Source of the DNA: Rhodocollybia butyracea
Taxonomy: Eukaryota > Basidiomycota > Agaricomycetes > Agaricales > Omphalotaceae
Length of the DNA: 64,000 nucleotides
Reading direction: 5' to 3'
Assembly: GCA_015501585.1 (NCBI GenBank)
Contig: JADNRY010000223.1
Location: forward strand, 36,070 to 100,069
Every line of letters starts with the position of its first letter. The stretch's first letter is position 1. Both the position numbers and the translations under genes were made by a program. Below the pieces are notes generated by a model. The model had not been told where the DNA came from and ran no database searches. It saw only the letters and a program-made list of their open reading frames with translations. Shown in pieces: positions 46,513 through 57,303 of the stretch.

Positions 46513-46576
46513 GATCATCAATTGATTTCACATACGGATCTAGTTAGTTACAGTTAACGGATACTCGAATTGGTAT

Positions 46577-48044
46577 TTATACACGGTCAGAGAAAATCTC
46601 GTAAACATCAGAAGCAGAAGACTGAATGGAAACAACCGAAAGAACAGGAGAATAGGGTTGATACTCGGGGGACTCGAAAATGGTAGGATACTCCAAGTTA
46701 TCATCTTCGGAGACTGAAATCTCGTCATCCTCGAACCAAACACGCTTGCCAAGGGCCTTAGAAGATGGTATGCCGGTAAGAAAGGGAGGAAGATTATCGA
46801 CAACTCGGCGGAGGGTAGAATCAGGGCCGTTAGCAAGGTCCCATGCATACATACCCGAATGAGGAGCAAACTGAGCCACAAATTCGGAAGGATTACCAAC
46901 ACGAGTATCAAATTTTTGGATCACCTTGGTCGACTGAATTGCAGCGTCCACCACCGAAGACAAGCAATCTAAATCTTCGATGGCCTGGGCACGAACCTCA
47001 TTAGCAGAGTCAAGGTTCCCCCACGCCATTTCACACAGATGGGTACGTGCTTTATCCAAATCAGTATCGATAGCAACCAAGAAGTGAGCCATATTACTCC
47101 TGGCAAATGTGTGAACGATAGTGGCCATATCATGGGAAGCTCCGGCATAGAATTGGAGATAAGAAGATAGGTGCTGGTACATTACCACGAGCTGGTTATA
47201 GTCACGGGTGGAAATGGCATGGGTAGATTGAAGAAGAGTCAGTTCGTGTTGAGCTGAATTAGCCAACACCTCCAATTCATCCACTTTCTTCTGAAGATTA
47301 TCACCACGAACCACCAGTAAACCATTATCCATTTGCAAGACATGGTTAGCATTATCAAGGACATGAATACGGTCCATGCACTCATTGATGGAACGTTTGA
47401 GACCCTTGACTTTGGCCGGATTTCCGTTACGGCGGCGCTGACGCAATTCCTTGAAGCGGCGATCGAGATCAGCATATTGACTATCAAAGTATAATCCCAT
47501 CAGTAAATCAAAATCAAATCAACGAAATTGTAATGCCATGTATGAGAATAAAGCCTGGTATTTCAGATCCAGGATCTGGTAGTTGTCCTTGAGTTCCTGA
47601 TTATAGTTTTTGAGATTAGTGATGGTTTCAGCGGCATCAGCCTCTCTATCGTGATGCTCCATAACGAGCCGGAAAATCTCACTAAAATAAAATGGAAACA
47701 AAATCAGTAATGTATGTGGACCGAAATATTGAATAAGGAACGTACTCGTCATTCTGTTCTACTTCCCTATTCATAGTTAAACCCAATAAAACCAGAGCCT
47801 GCACCACGGAAAGCGGGAGATGCTGGATGTCCAAAGTAGTATGCCCCAATCCCCGAACATCAAAATTCATTTGGGAAAGACGGGGGTCGTTCACAAGTTG
47901 CGTGAGAACGGAACGAACGGCAGCTTGATTAGCCATCTGCAAATCCGGAACATTAGGCGAACCAGGAGCGCTTTCATAGGGAGGAAGAGTGGATACTTGA
48001 GAAACAGGAGAGTTCTGAGGAACAGCAATGATTTCAGAGTTCAT
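46577..48044 (-). CDS. Opposite-strand spliced coiled-coil gene inside the Gypsy element
   Basis: Starts at ATG 48044 (MNSEIIAVPQNSPVSQVSTL) and exon 1 ends REVEQNDD at a GTACGT donor. A 64-bp intron (47682-47745) ends TTTTATTTTAG, giving NDDEIFRLVMEHHDRE in frame, then LKNYNQELKDNYQILDLKYQ. A second junction near 47520-47475 is unresolved: ACTGAT and TTTGATAG look like a branch point and acceptor, but the phase does not close. The last exon (to 46577) is a long helical stretch (QYADLDRRFKELRQRR; VLDNANHVLQMDNGLLV; QKKVDELEVLANSAQHE) with an acidic C-terminus. No membrane segment or known enzyme motif. It ends 65 bp from the pol stop, tail to tail, entirely between pol and the 3' LTR. Introns in this strand argue for transcription from it. 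Function unknown. Confidence 0.55.
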
Positions 48045-48678
48045 GGTGTATGAAAATAAGTATGAAAATTGGTAGATGCAAAAAGGCGACCTGGGGGAAG
48101 ACAAAGCACGATAGTTGGCCCTTAAGAATGAGAGTAACCGGATACCTGCGGCAAGAAGCAGTACACAAAAATGTATGAATGCCATAATACCGCGGATATT
48201 TAAAGCAATTATTCCTTCCAACGGAAAAGTGTTCAGGTCAAAATAGCTCCACAGAACTCATGACTACATGAACGTGAGCTTGCTGACTGCGATTATGGCG
48301 GACCAAGAGGTCACTTGGGACACAACGAGGCAATATCCATCTGGTTTGACATTATGAAGAAAATAACCGATATTGTCCCAACAGAAAACTCGACTTTACA
48401 TGTCTTTATGGTGGCCAAGACCAACGGGAGAATCCTCAATAAGTTAAATATGAGCAAAGAAAGCGGTTTCCGATTGGTCTAACCACAATCCGCAAGTCTG
48501 AAATTCGCGTAATTCGGGAAGGCATCACAAAAAGAAGGAGGTACCGAGTTTGAAAGACAGAATGTCAAGCGTGAAAATTTAATTTATTATGGGAATACCG
48601 TATAACCCAACAGTAGGCCCAAACATGGTAATGGAGGAATAGACCTCGGGGGCTCGGTCTTATGGAAGGGGGAAGTAC

Positions 48679-49494
48679 TGTCAGGAAGCGTGTTGAGGGG
48701 AACAAGCGCTCGATAGCGCTTGTTGTAAAGTAAATGATCGGACGGATCGGCATCAATCAATAAGTCTATCAACTGATCAATAAGCCAATCAACCAGATCC
48801 TGATGGCTAGTTGACATGTTAAGAAGGTATTTTCGGGATGGGAATCCCTCCCGCATAATTATAATAATGACTCGAGCATTGCATTCGAGTCATATCTACA
48901 CATGACTAGTCATCGGTAGTCAAGTCTAGTCAAGTCGAGTCATTTTACCGGTACCGTAGGTAGCTGTAAGTAGTAGTAAGTAGATAGTATGTGTAACGAG
49001 TCAATATGACACATAACGAGTCATATGCGGAACCGAGACCTACCGAAACTCTATAAAAGGCGGGTTATTTGATTTCGGGACGCTAGACTTCTTATTCTGT
49101 AACCACCACTACGAGAATTACACTTTGATTACATCTGAACCTTACTTGAGTGATTAACCTTGAGTATACATTTTCCTAACTAGTTACTTATTGAGTACAT
49201 ACCAATTAAGTGAATAGTTTGAAGCCTATATTGACGTCCAATTCCAATATAGTGAAGACCCGGAATCTATAATATTACTGAAGCTTTACCAGTAGTATTT
49301 ACACGATATTAATACCAGCAACCCTGAAGATTACTGAAGCCTTTCCAGTAATACCTACGCCCATAACATCTATTCCATTTGTAGTCATTAAATACATAAC
49401 AACCCCTAGGCCCAATCCCATCGCCTAGTGAACTAGCTATTAAATAAATCTAACTACATTGGTGGCAAAGGAGATCCGTATCCGTATCTTCACA
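48679..49494 (+). repeat. Gypsy 3' LTR
   Basis: TGTCAGGAAGCG...TATCTTCACA, 816 bp, with the 10-bp-stem hairpin and TATA box at positions matching the 5' LTR. It has a 20-bp duplicate absent from the 5' LTR (ACGAGTCAATATGACACATAACGAG near 49005). Downstream of it the sequence switches to an intron of a DIRS-like element. Confidence 0.9.
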
Positions 49495-51594
49495 TTCATG
49501 GAATGAGGAATAAAGGAATAAAGGAATAAGTGAATATGAATCAGGAATGTGCGCATATGCAGGAATCGGGTATCATTATGGCATATCTGGGAATAATGAA
49601 TAATAGTCCTATCATGGACGGAAGTGGGAAATGCTAGATGAGAGAGGACAAGACTTACCAGTTCGGCTACCTTTGCTGCCATGTCAAAAGATGTTGGAAA
49701 TAGCTCCTTCGTGATGAAAGAGTTAACCGATGGGAACCTGTTACCGTCGGAGTCTCTACCATCTTTGGATAGATGGCGGCATACTCAATATTTTGTTGGT
49801 ATGCCTGGGCCTTGGATCTGTTTGGCTACAATCAAAGGTGATGATACGATGGGGCCACGCATAATGGATTCCATCTCTTCTAAAGAGAATGGCCCTGACA
49901 TGCGGCCTTTGGATTTCTCTTCTGCAAGGTAATCTCTAATGACCTGAGGGTATTTGGCCACTGATGGGTGATTGGGAATGATGATTGATTTCGTGAGCTG
50001 AGGCATGTCTCCCAATGGAGCGCCGTGTTTAAGAATGTTGGTAAGAGATGGATATCGGTCCAAGAGGTTGTGTAATTTGAGTTCGTGTTCAAAGGCATCT
50101 GCATTGTAGGGAGTAACGATTCGTTCATACAGTTCAATATGATCTGCTGGTGTATCTGGTTTTGCAATGTGTGCAATGATTGAGTCTGCAAAGTTATGGT
50201 AAGCAAGAGGTGGTGGTGCGAATAGCTCAAGAAATTCTTCTCTAGACAAGTGAGGGCTGGGTGAGGCATTCCCACTTGAATGCGTAGTGAGAGCTGCTGC
50301 CACAGAAGGTGCAGCAGTGTTCTTTGTCACACCCTCTGCATCGTCCCTGAAGATTCCAGTACCAGCAGATGCTCTTTCCTCCTGGCATGCTGATAACTCC
50401 TCTGATGTTTTGAGCCCAACAGAATGGACCGTGTTTTGTGTCATTGTGAGCATCAAGTTTGTGACCGCGGGTAGCGCATCCGAGGCAGCAAGGGGCCGCA
50501 GTTTTCTCCTTGCTGCCTTGTGAAAAGGTCTTCTGAGTCGTCAAAGATGACGCAGTCTGAACCACTGACAGCAGAGCGGGCGCTTTAGGCGGCTGCGTTT
50601 TTGAAGGTCCAGAAGATGTCAAGGAGGGGAGAGGGAAGTACTTGACATCTGCTGCTCGTTCAGCACGAACAAGGGTCCATTCCTTTCCATATGTGTCAAT
50701 GTCGAAAGCATATAGCTTGGATTGGTGGTCCTTTCGGAGCCGTATTTCAACATTGAGCCAGTATGAGAAGTAGTCTTCGGAGTCCTGTTGGTTCAGAAAG
50801 AAAGCAAAGTGGTCGACATAGAAGAGAGGACGTGGTGCATCTTTTCTGAGTTCTTTGTCGCGAGAGCATTCAAAGTTGTAAAAGTTCTTTGCCGCCTGGC
50901 TCCATTGGATAAAGTCGAGTTGATTGTCACAGTAGGGGCCTCCCGCCTCCTTGATCCACTTGGCGATTTCTTTAAGGTCAAGAACATGAGGTTTTCCTAC
51001 GATGTGCGAGATTTTCGCGCATTTTAGCTCTGGCATGTGTGTGTTAATGAGTTCAAGGTTTTTGTTGGTGAATAGAAAAAGGGGGAAGACTGGGAACGCG
51101 TTGATTGTGTCATATAAGAGTGCGTTGAATACAATTTCCCGAGGACCTGCGCTCCGGGGTATTAGGACCACTTTCTCAGTTTTCCGTTTCTTCTTCGGCC
51201 TCTCTCCAACTTTGTCTCTATCTCTGGTTCTACCTCCATGCCTTTCTCCTTCTTCTTCTTCTTCATTCCTCAGCCTGAAGAAGGACAGGGTCTCTGTGGT
51301 AAGCCAGTCCTTCAACCTCTCGAATATTGTTGGGTCTTTTCTGATATTTTCGAGAGACTTTGTGGCGATAGATACGAAGGAGGCAATGTCAGATGCATCT
51401 TCTTCTGCCTGGCCCAGCTGGAATTCGAGGCTTTTCTCGCGTCGCTTTCGGTTTTCTTTATCAATTCTGAAGTTTAATTTTAGCCTGAGACCGATGTCCA
51501 GTTTTTTGTACAGAGCAATGATTTCTTCGGTTTTATGGGTCTTTCGAGGTCTGTCTGCACGGCCAAGAGATGGGTATGACTGAAAGCCTTTCAT
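49495..51594 (-). pseudogene. DIRS-like retroelement fragment: Gag-like ORF and start of RT
   Basis: First frame: ATG 51594 (MKGFQSYPSLGRADRPRK) to 50242, 450 codons, with a Lys/Arg/Glu-rich middle and a C-terminal Cys/His region (CCLGCATRGHKLDAH; CWYWNLQGRCRGCDKEHC; CTFCGSSSHYAFKWEC). It overlaps a second frame (50456-49785) carrying YERIVTPYNADAFEHELKL, HPSVAKYPQVIRDYLAEEK and GRMSGPFSLEEMESIMRGP. That is followed by IVSSPLIVAKQ, then a TGA where CGA (Arg) is expected, then VCRHLSK and FPTSFDMAAKVAEL before a GTAAGT donor at 49658. This is the N-terminal part of the RT found in agaricomycete DIRS-type (tyrosine-recombinase) elements. The rest of RT, RNase H and recombinase are absent: the Gypsy 3' LTR begins within the intron. 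Confidence 0.55.
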
Positions 51595-52514
51595 GATGAG
51601 TATGTTTATGCAAAATTTCGAAGATTAACGCGCAATGTGCGCGATGGCGATGAGAGACGGAAGTAATGAAGCTTAAGCGCTCAACGATCGCTGAATCGTC
51701 TCTCATTCGCTGGCCTTATCTTATCCTAAAATGAGCACTTTAGTTGCTCATCGCGGAATGAAGAAAGAAGAAAGGATTCCGCGCTACAAACAAAGCACAA
51801 CAGCCGATCTGACTTTTGGCGACGACGTCATAATGACTCGCCATTTGCGGTGGGCTGACCTTCCCGGGCGCAGTCCATTCTCAACCTTATGCCCATTTAC
51901 TTCCTTTCCGTAGAGTATTAGATCATAGATGTTTTGCTTTTTGTGGGTGATCATTGTCCTACAACATCTAAACTTTGTAATCAACGACTCCGAGTAGGAT
52001 GAAGTAGCGTAGTTTTTTCCTCATCGGCTTGAGAATCTCGAGAGGTTCTCCTGTGCCAATCCCAATTATCTCTGCGGTCTAGGCGCATAATATCAAGCAA
52101 GTTACCCATCATGCATCCTGGCCGGTGGACCGAGTTTTTACTTTGATTTTGCAGTTACCATTGGAGTCGAATGCAAATCGCCGCCATCAAGCTTCCCCAT
52201 GATTTCGACAACATCCTTGTAGCTTAGCACTTAGCCTCGCCTCTCGTGTTCCCAGTTGTTTCCTAGTCAGTCCGGCATCTGATTATGCATCTGATACATA
52301 GAGCCATAAGAGGAGCGGGGAACAGGGAATACAAGTCGAACAGGTAAAGACATTGAGTGGGAGACAGCGGCGGGCCCGTGCTTTTTGACTGTGAAGCTTG
52401 GAACGATGAAACATTGAAGAGGTAAAAATCTAAAGTAAGGCTCTTAGACAGCTGTGGTTTATTCAACAGCTCGAAATTGAGATATCAAAAAATAGCCACA
52501 AAATAACAGCCAAT
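51595..52514. other. No gene recognised; probable 5' region of the DIRS-like element
   Basis: Contains GCGCAATGTGCGCGATGGCG and AAGCGCTCAACGATCGC, short CG-rich inverted words just upstream of the 51594 start codon. Otherwise short frames with no domain. I could not find the inverted or split terminal repeats expected of DIRS elements. Confidence 0.35.
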
Positions 52515-52603
52515 TACTCCTAGCCGACTTGAACGACTAACCTCATGCTAATTAGATCATTTGTTTATCTAACAACGTGCTCTATCGACTGAGCCAAGGA
52601 GGT
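52515..52603 (-). tRNA. tRNA-like sequence 1 of cluster (intron-containing or pseudogene)
   Basis: Minus strand: acceptor ACCTCCT pairs five of seven with AGGAGTA; D arm GCTC/GAGC; T arm AGTCG-TTCAAGT-CGGCT. The anticodon region is enlarged and can form TTAGAT/ATCTAA instead of a standard 5-bp stem, so the anticodon is not assignable. Confidence 0.5.
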
Positions 52604-53005
52604 ACAAGGAATTGTTCAACACTCTTGAATAAACAACGCAAGTAGGAATATGGTTTTAAATATCCGATCGGAGCAATGATAGATATTAATTTAGCAAAAT
52701 GAGTAGGGAGAGAAGTCGAACCTTTTGCGATCTCATTATCTATAATATTCAAGCTTGGGAAGAAAATGGACCTGAAATAACAGGACATTGAAGAGGTAGA
52801 AATATGGGGTTGCCCAGGCCTTCTGCGTTTGAGATTGATAGCTTGAAAGAAAAATAAAGTCGACAGCAAAGTTGCTTGTTCTCTATTTGTTACCAAAAGG
52901 TCAGGACATTGGGTCTACCACGAAACTCCCAGTGGGGCTGATAGTATTATCGGTTGAGCACTGCTTGGAGAGCTTAACAAAACAAACTCCAGTCTTTGTC
53001 AGCAT

Positions 53006-53110
53006 TCCTTCTGGTCGGTTTGAACGACTGATCTCGTCATTAGCAATATTAATGTCCGTTCACTCTAGTTAAGATCTAGTGATGTGCTCTACCAACTGAG
53101 GTAAGAAGGA
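53006..53110 (-). tRNA. tRNA-like sequence 2 of cluster
   Basis: Minus strand: TCCTTCT at the 5' end and AGAAGGA at the 3' end pair perfectly over seven bases. T arm AGTCG-TTCAAAC-CGACC. The D stem is damaged (CCTC instead of GCTC). The anticodon region is 30 bases too long. Probably a pseudogene. Confidence 0.45.
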
Positions 53111-53218
53111 GCATACAACCTACTGTTGAACGCTGTTCTTAAATACGCGGGTTTCAATGGTTCTTGCACAATTGAGATATCAAAAATTGAATCAAATTGT
53201 TTTTGCCGAGTCGTCATA

Positions 53219-53313
53219 TCCTTCTAGCCAAATTGAACAACTAACCTCGTATTAGAATATTGGCTTTTCCAGTCCAAATTTAAGACGCGCTCTCCCGACT
53301 GAGCTACGAAGGA
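53219..53313 (-). tRNA. tRNA-like sequence 3 of cluster
   Basis: Minus strand: acceptor TCCTTCG/AGAAGGA (six of seven pairs), D arm GCTC/GAGC, T loop TTCAATT. The insert in the anticodon region contains GGAAAAGCCAATATTCTAA, shared with copies 4 and (less well) 8. Confidence 0.5.
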
Positions 53314-53689
53314 GTATGCAAGCTACTGTTGAACACTGTTCTTGAAGATTTTAGTGGTTCAGGCTGTAGCAGCCACGGTCGTCGTTAGCAATCTCCTTAT
53401 CCTAACTTGACGAACTAAGTACCATAAGTGGCACGGTGGTATATTTTACTGTCGAGACTAGGCTTCTGGCTCAGGCCTCAAATTTTGCTCTTTCGAAGGG
53501 CTGCTGTTGAAGCTAGTCACTAAGTATCCGGAGACATCTATGATCTCTGTGAGCATGTTGTCAATAACCCGAGACACTTACTGGTTGAGGAGTACTAGTG
53601 ATATTCATGATATACACTTTTCCAGATTGATTCAAGAGATGTACAAGGGATGTGTCCATGATATAAGTAGGGATAAGAGTCTAGGGTTA

Positions 53690-54119
53690 AATATACATGT
53701 ATTTGTGGGCAATCTCTAGAAACGCCAGCAACCCGAGGTCCGCACACTGATGAAACGAAACACTGTTGTGACCTCTAGATTTAACAATGTCCGCCCACTC
53801 ATTGCCAAGTAGACCAAGAGAAGCATTCCAGTCTCTTAAGAACGGCTGAGCTTTTGCCAACCAAATTCTGTATTCGTCTTTGCTTATGTTTAGCATGTCC
53901 ACCATAGTACTCGCCGCGTATTGTCGGGTTACACGGTCTCCAGCAAGATGAGTGCGTAGTTGTTGAAGTAGTGCGGGGACTTTGGTGAGTCTTCCGGTGA
54001 CAACTTATGGAAAGCGCATGCCCATTGGGTAACATAAAAGAAGGAACGGTAATCATCAAGTGGGGAGCGCACATAATTCTCGCGATTGGCGTTCAGCAGC
54101 TGGTTGGACATGAATTCTG
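53690..54119 (-). pseudogene. FunK1-like fungal protein kinase, C-terminal fragment
   Basis: MSNQLLNANRENYVRSPLDDYRSFFYVTQWACAFHKLSPEDSPKSP in one frame (to 53929), and SKDEYRIWLAKAQPFLRDWNASLGLLGNEWADIV in another (53905-53690), with GLLAFLEIAHKYM at the end. S-LDD-SF-Y--QWA and the DEY----PFLR-W motif are typical of the C-terminal half of FunK1-type kinases of basidiomycetes. The catalytic N-lobe is not present. A frame change separates the parts. Confidence 0.5.
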
Positions 54120-54461
54120 AGGTCCCCTGCGAAAAACAATCAGTCTTTAGTATCAGTACATGAATATACTCTTACTGATTTGGAGCTTATATTGCCCTCG
54201 GAGAAACAATGTCTCCAGTTGACTGCCATATCTCCGTCAATCACAAAACCCATTACAGTCTTTCACAATCTTCAGTTCTTGGTAAATCTGCAGGATCTTT
54301 GTCTGAACTTTGTTAGGGAAACACCATTGAAACCGGGCTGCAGGGGCGGAGCGAATGGGGTCGGCCCAATTTTGTAGTTGGAACCAGATTCCTGAAGTTC
54401 GAAGTCGGAAATCGGAATATGGCATCTATGTTATAAACTCAGAGAGGATAACCTGGCGTAC

Positions 54462-54485
54462 TTTCTAGCTGGTTTGAATGGCTAT
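54462..54485 (-). pseudogene. tRNA-like remnant: T arm only
   Basis: CTAGCTGGTTTGAATGGCT matches the T arm of the cluster copies and is joined directly to ATGCAAGCCACGG, the sequence that otherwise lies just upstream of their 5' end. The body between has been deleted. Confidence 0.5.
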
Positions 54486-54573
54486 GCAAGCCACGGGTGA
54501 ACATTGCTCTTGAATAATGATGATTCAAGTTAAAAATTGGATGGCTTCATTTAACCATGGAGGACTTGATATA

Positions 54574-54668
54574 TCCTTCTAGTCGACTTGAACGACTGAC
54601 CTCGTGTTAGAATATTGGCTTTCCAGTCTAATCCTAGTGACGCACTCTCCCTACTGAGCTAAGAAGGA
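54574..54668 (-). tRNA. tRNA-like sequence 4 of cluster
   Basis: Minus strand: acceptor TCCTTCT/AGAAGGA pairs fully, D arm GCTC/GAGT, T arm AGTCG-TTCAAGT-CGACT pairs fully. The anticodon region contains CACTAGGATTAGACTGGAAA and an inner TTAGA/TCTAA pairing, like a pre-tRNA with intron. Flanks match copy 8. Confidence 0.55.
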
Positions 54669-55160
54669 CTACGCAATCTATCGATTACCTGTCTTTATTT
54701 TGCATTAGCGCGATGCCAGGAAAGGCAAACAGGCAGGTGGAGGGTAGGATGCAAGGATCTGGACCTCCTGGGCTTCAGAACACCTCTTGTCCCTCTTGCG
54801 CCTCTATATCCCCTGGTTACACTGGTTGTTTTTTGACCCAATCCCTTCCTGGTTCCATCAGTACATTGTTCCTTTAAATATCTTAAAATCATGTTGCAGG
54901 TTCAAAAGCAGATTCAACTATTCATGCTGCTGCTTCTGGATGTCTTTTTACACTAACGGAAGAGGTACATCGGTGTCGATCTCGAGAAAGGACTAGCGAA
55001 GGGAATTTGAAAACCGAGATGCAGAGGCAGAGAATTGGCTCAATTTCATACATGAAGTTCGGAGACTCCTGAAGTCTAAATTGGAATATGTTGTCGATGA
55101 CTTATCGGCTGAACACAGCAGTGCTACTAGCTCAGAGTAAAAAGAGGCCTTCCGAAGCAT

Positions 55161-55232
55161 TCCTTCTAGCCGATTTGAAAGGCTGATCTTAACTATCCCA
55201 GCGATACGCTCTACCCACTGAGCTAAGATGGA
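55161..55232 (-). tRNA. tRNA-like sequence 5 of cluster, intronless, anticodon GGG
   Basis: 72 bases, the normal length. Minus strand: acceptor TCCATCT/AGAAGGA (six of seven), D arm GCTC-AGTGGGTA-GAGC, loop CTGGGAT giving anticodon GGG (Pro), T arm AGCCT-TTCAAAT-CGGCT (four of five). The anticodon stem pairs in only three of five positions, so it is likely a pseudogene, but it is the only copy with a standard size. Confidence 0.5.
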
Positions 55233-55310
55233 GTATGCAAGCCACGGTTTTCAGGTTTCAGTGGTTCTAAATTCTTGCAAAAATTGGATGAATTCCTTAT
55301 CACTGACATA

Positions 55311-55417
55311 TCCTTCGAGCCAATTTGAACGACTAACTTCTTGTACATTTTAGACTATCGGCTCTTCAATCTAATCCTCAGGCTAGTAACGCGCTCTCCC
55401 GACTGAGCTAAGAAGGT
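55311..55417 (-). tRNA. tRNA-like sequence 6 of cluster
   Basis: Minus strand: acceptor ACCTTCT against CGAAGGA pairs in four or five positions, D arm GCTC/GAGC, T arm AGTCG-TTCAAAT-TGGCT. Insert of about 35 bases in the anticodon region with GAGGATTAGATTGAAGAGCC, homologous to copy 4. Confidence 0.45.
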
Positions 55418-55716
55418 ATCTAATACCCTGTGTTGAACACTTTTCTTAGTAGACCCGTTTTAGTTTCTGAGTCTTGTAGCAGCCGCAGCTTGTAGAAATC
55501 TGGCTCTGAAGGATATCAAATATCTCCTCGTGCCCTCATGAGCGGGAGCCAGTTTGGAGTCAGAGGCCCCGTGGGCCACACCGCAGTTTTGATTACCTCT
55601 GCCGGGGGGGCTCTGCTCCTCCAGATCCTACTGCTGATGCTGCTGCTCAGATGCTGAAGTTGTGCTGAAGGATCTCCTGGCTACACTGGCCGTTTTTCAA
55701 CCCAACTCCTGTACAG

Positions 55717-57303
55717 TGGGATTCAATTGTTCTTAAAGAATAAGCATTATTTATGATCATATACTTTAAGAAAACCTATAAGTATTCTTTAAGGATTCTT
55801 TAAGTGTTTAATGTCTCCCGTGGTATTTCCTCGCACTTACAATATAGTACCAAATGTTTCTTAACATACTTTATTTCTTTAATTCTTAAGAAATTTTCTT
55901 AAGAACAATGCTGTTAACAAGTTGTTCTCTTGTGTGCAAATATTCATTAAGGAAAAAATCTTACTTGCTTCTTAAGAAGCACACACTTTTTGAGCAAAAA
56001 GAAGCTCACTGCCTCTTCCTGTCCTCCAACATATCATGTCATTGGCTGCCAACCACATGCGAGTCCGGCGTACTGAATCCAAGAATTATCTTCACAAGCA
56101 GGGGGGGATGGGGGAAAACAGCAGCAATTCAGCAAGTGGTTGAGCATTAATAGTGCTTTTGTCTATTGTTTTGAAAAGACAAAGGAGTGCTCAAACAATA
56201 GACAGAACATATGACTGGCCCGTGCCGAAGAGATACTTATTGTCATTTCCAAGCGCCACCGTAACACGGGCCCCAGCAAGGAGATTGGACAAAGCCCATG
56301 CCAACTCTTACTTATTGTATTTTCCGAGCCAACAGCCGGTGCTTTGACCCATCACATAGTTGATGCAAATGGGCGCTAAACCACTTCGCCTCTTTACTTG
56401 CGAGTGTGGGCCACCGCGCCAAGCACGTGGCAGGTACGAGTCCTGCAAGTAGTTATGAATTGTGCACTGCAACGACCACCAACAAAATGTAAAAAACTGA
56501 GGAAGTAAAGTGCGGGGGCTACAAAAATGGAAGTATTATTAAGATGGATAGAAGCCGTGTGGCGAAAAGAATGTACAGCACCGATAATCTGTGCATTAGA
56601 GGTGCAAGAAGTTCAAGAGTATATCAGATGCGGTAAAGTTTTGGGTGACATCAGAAAGTCACATGTCAAACGCTTTGACATTTCTAAATATGGGGAAACA
56701 ATTCCTCCAAATTTGGGCAAGATCAACCCTTATCGGGAATGAATTCCCACGCGAAACCGGCCATAAGGACGAGCCTTCATTACATTCAGGACTCGTAATT
56801 TCTTTCTTTCATCCTTCAACCTCGTTGCGCCGCATCGCCTCAACCGATCCACTGTCCAGCCGCTGTCTGTCACTCCTGGGCCCAGCCTACCACTTGGTGT
56901 GGTGGCTCTGTCTGTGTTGACATGCCTTCTCGGTTCAAGATTGACTTGTGCGCTGTAGTGGCACCAGGTGACTCTGATAGCAAAAGAGGCAAGTTTTTAG
57001 AGTGCTCTTAAAAATACCCTCCTTAAAAATTCCTTAAGATTGATGTCTTTGATGTGAGTTCGCGATATTCTTCTAATCTTAAGAAATTGTTCTTAAACAC
57101 TCCTTTAAGATCTTACCTCAAACCTTGGCATTCTTGTGTCCACTGGTGAGTTTTGAGAGTACTCTTAAGGAAAAGGTCTCTTAAAAATCTTTAAGATTGT
57201 CATTAAGTAATTTTATAGTTCTTAAGTAGTTGTATAAGTAGTAAGTACTTCTTAAAGTACATGATCATAAATAAAGTTGATTCTTTAAGAAAATGGAATC
57301 CCA
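55717..57303. mobile_element. 1.6-kb TIR element with TTCTTAAGAA-rich ends
   Basis: TGGGATTCAATTGTTCTTAAAG at the left matches the reverse complement of the right end (TGGGATTCCATTTTCTTAAAG), and the arms continue through TTTATGATCATRTACTTTAAGA. Both subterminal regions (55740-56000 and 57000-57290) are packed with CTTAAGAA/TTCTTAA words. The outer CAG/CTG next to the arms would suit hAT, but no exact 8-bp duplication is seen. It interrupts a repeat unit of the tRNA-like cluster: the text on either side (CAACCCAACTCC and TTCCATTTGTAAGTACATT) is contiguous in the paralogous unit near 54840. The interior has short frames of no recognised family. Confidence 0.55.

Larger units (their letters stand above)
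36780..49494 (+). mobile_element. Chromodomain Ty3/Gypsy LTR retrotransposon, nearly complete
   Basis: Two LTRs (36780-37575, 48679-49494) enclose, in order: a long Gag-type reading frame with two lesions, a pol with protease, RT, RNase H, integrase and chromodomain, and an opposite-strand spliced gene. Integrase after RNase H places it in Ty3/Gypsy; the chromodomain makes it a chromovirus. LTRs differ by only about seven substitutions plus a 20-bp indel, so insertion was fairly recent. It was later hit by MITE copy 4. There is no matching target duplication: the left flank is an F-box gene, the right flank a DIRS-like element, suggesting recombination between copies or a later rearrangement. 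Confidence 0.85.

Noticed and set aside
36772..49504. Possible target duplication around the Gypsy LTRs (CATGA/TCATG)
   Set aside because: The bases next to the two LTR ends do not match in the same orientation.
56360..56460. tRNA-like T arm (GCAGG-TACGAGT-CCTGC) and an A-box-like AGGCGAAGTGG on the opposite strand
   Set aside because: The two boxes are on different strands and neither has a matching partner at the right distance.
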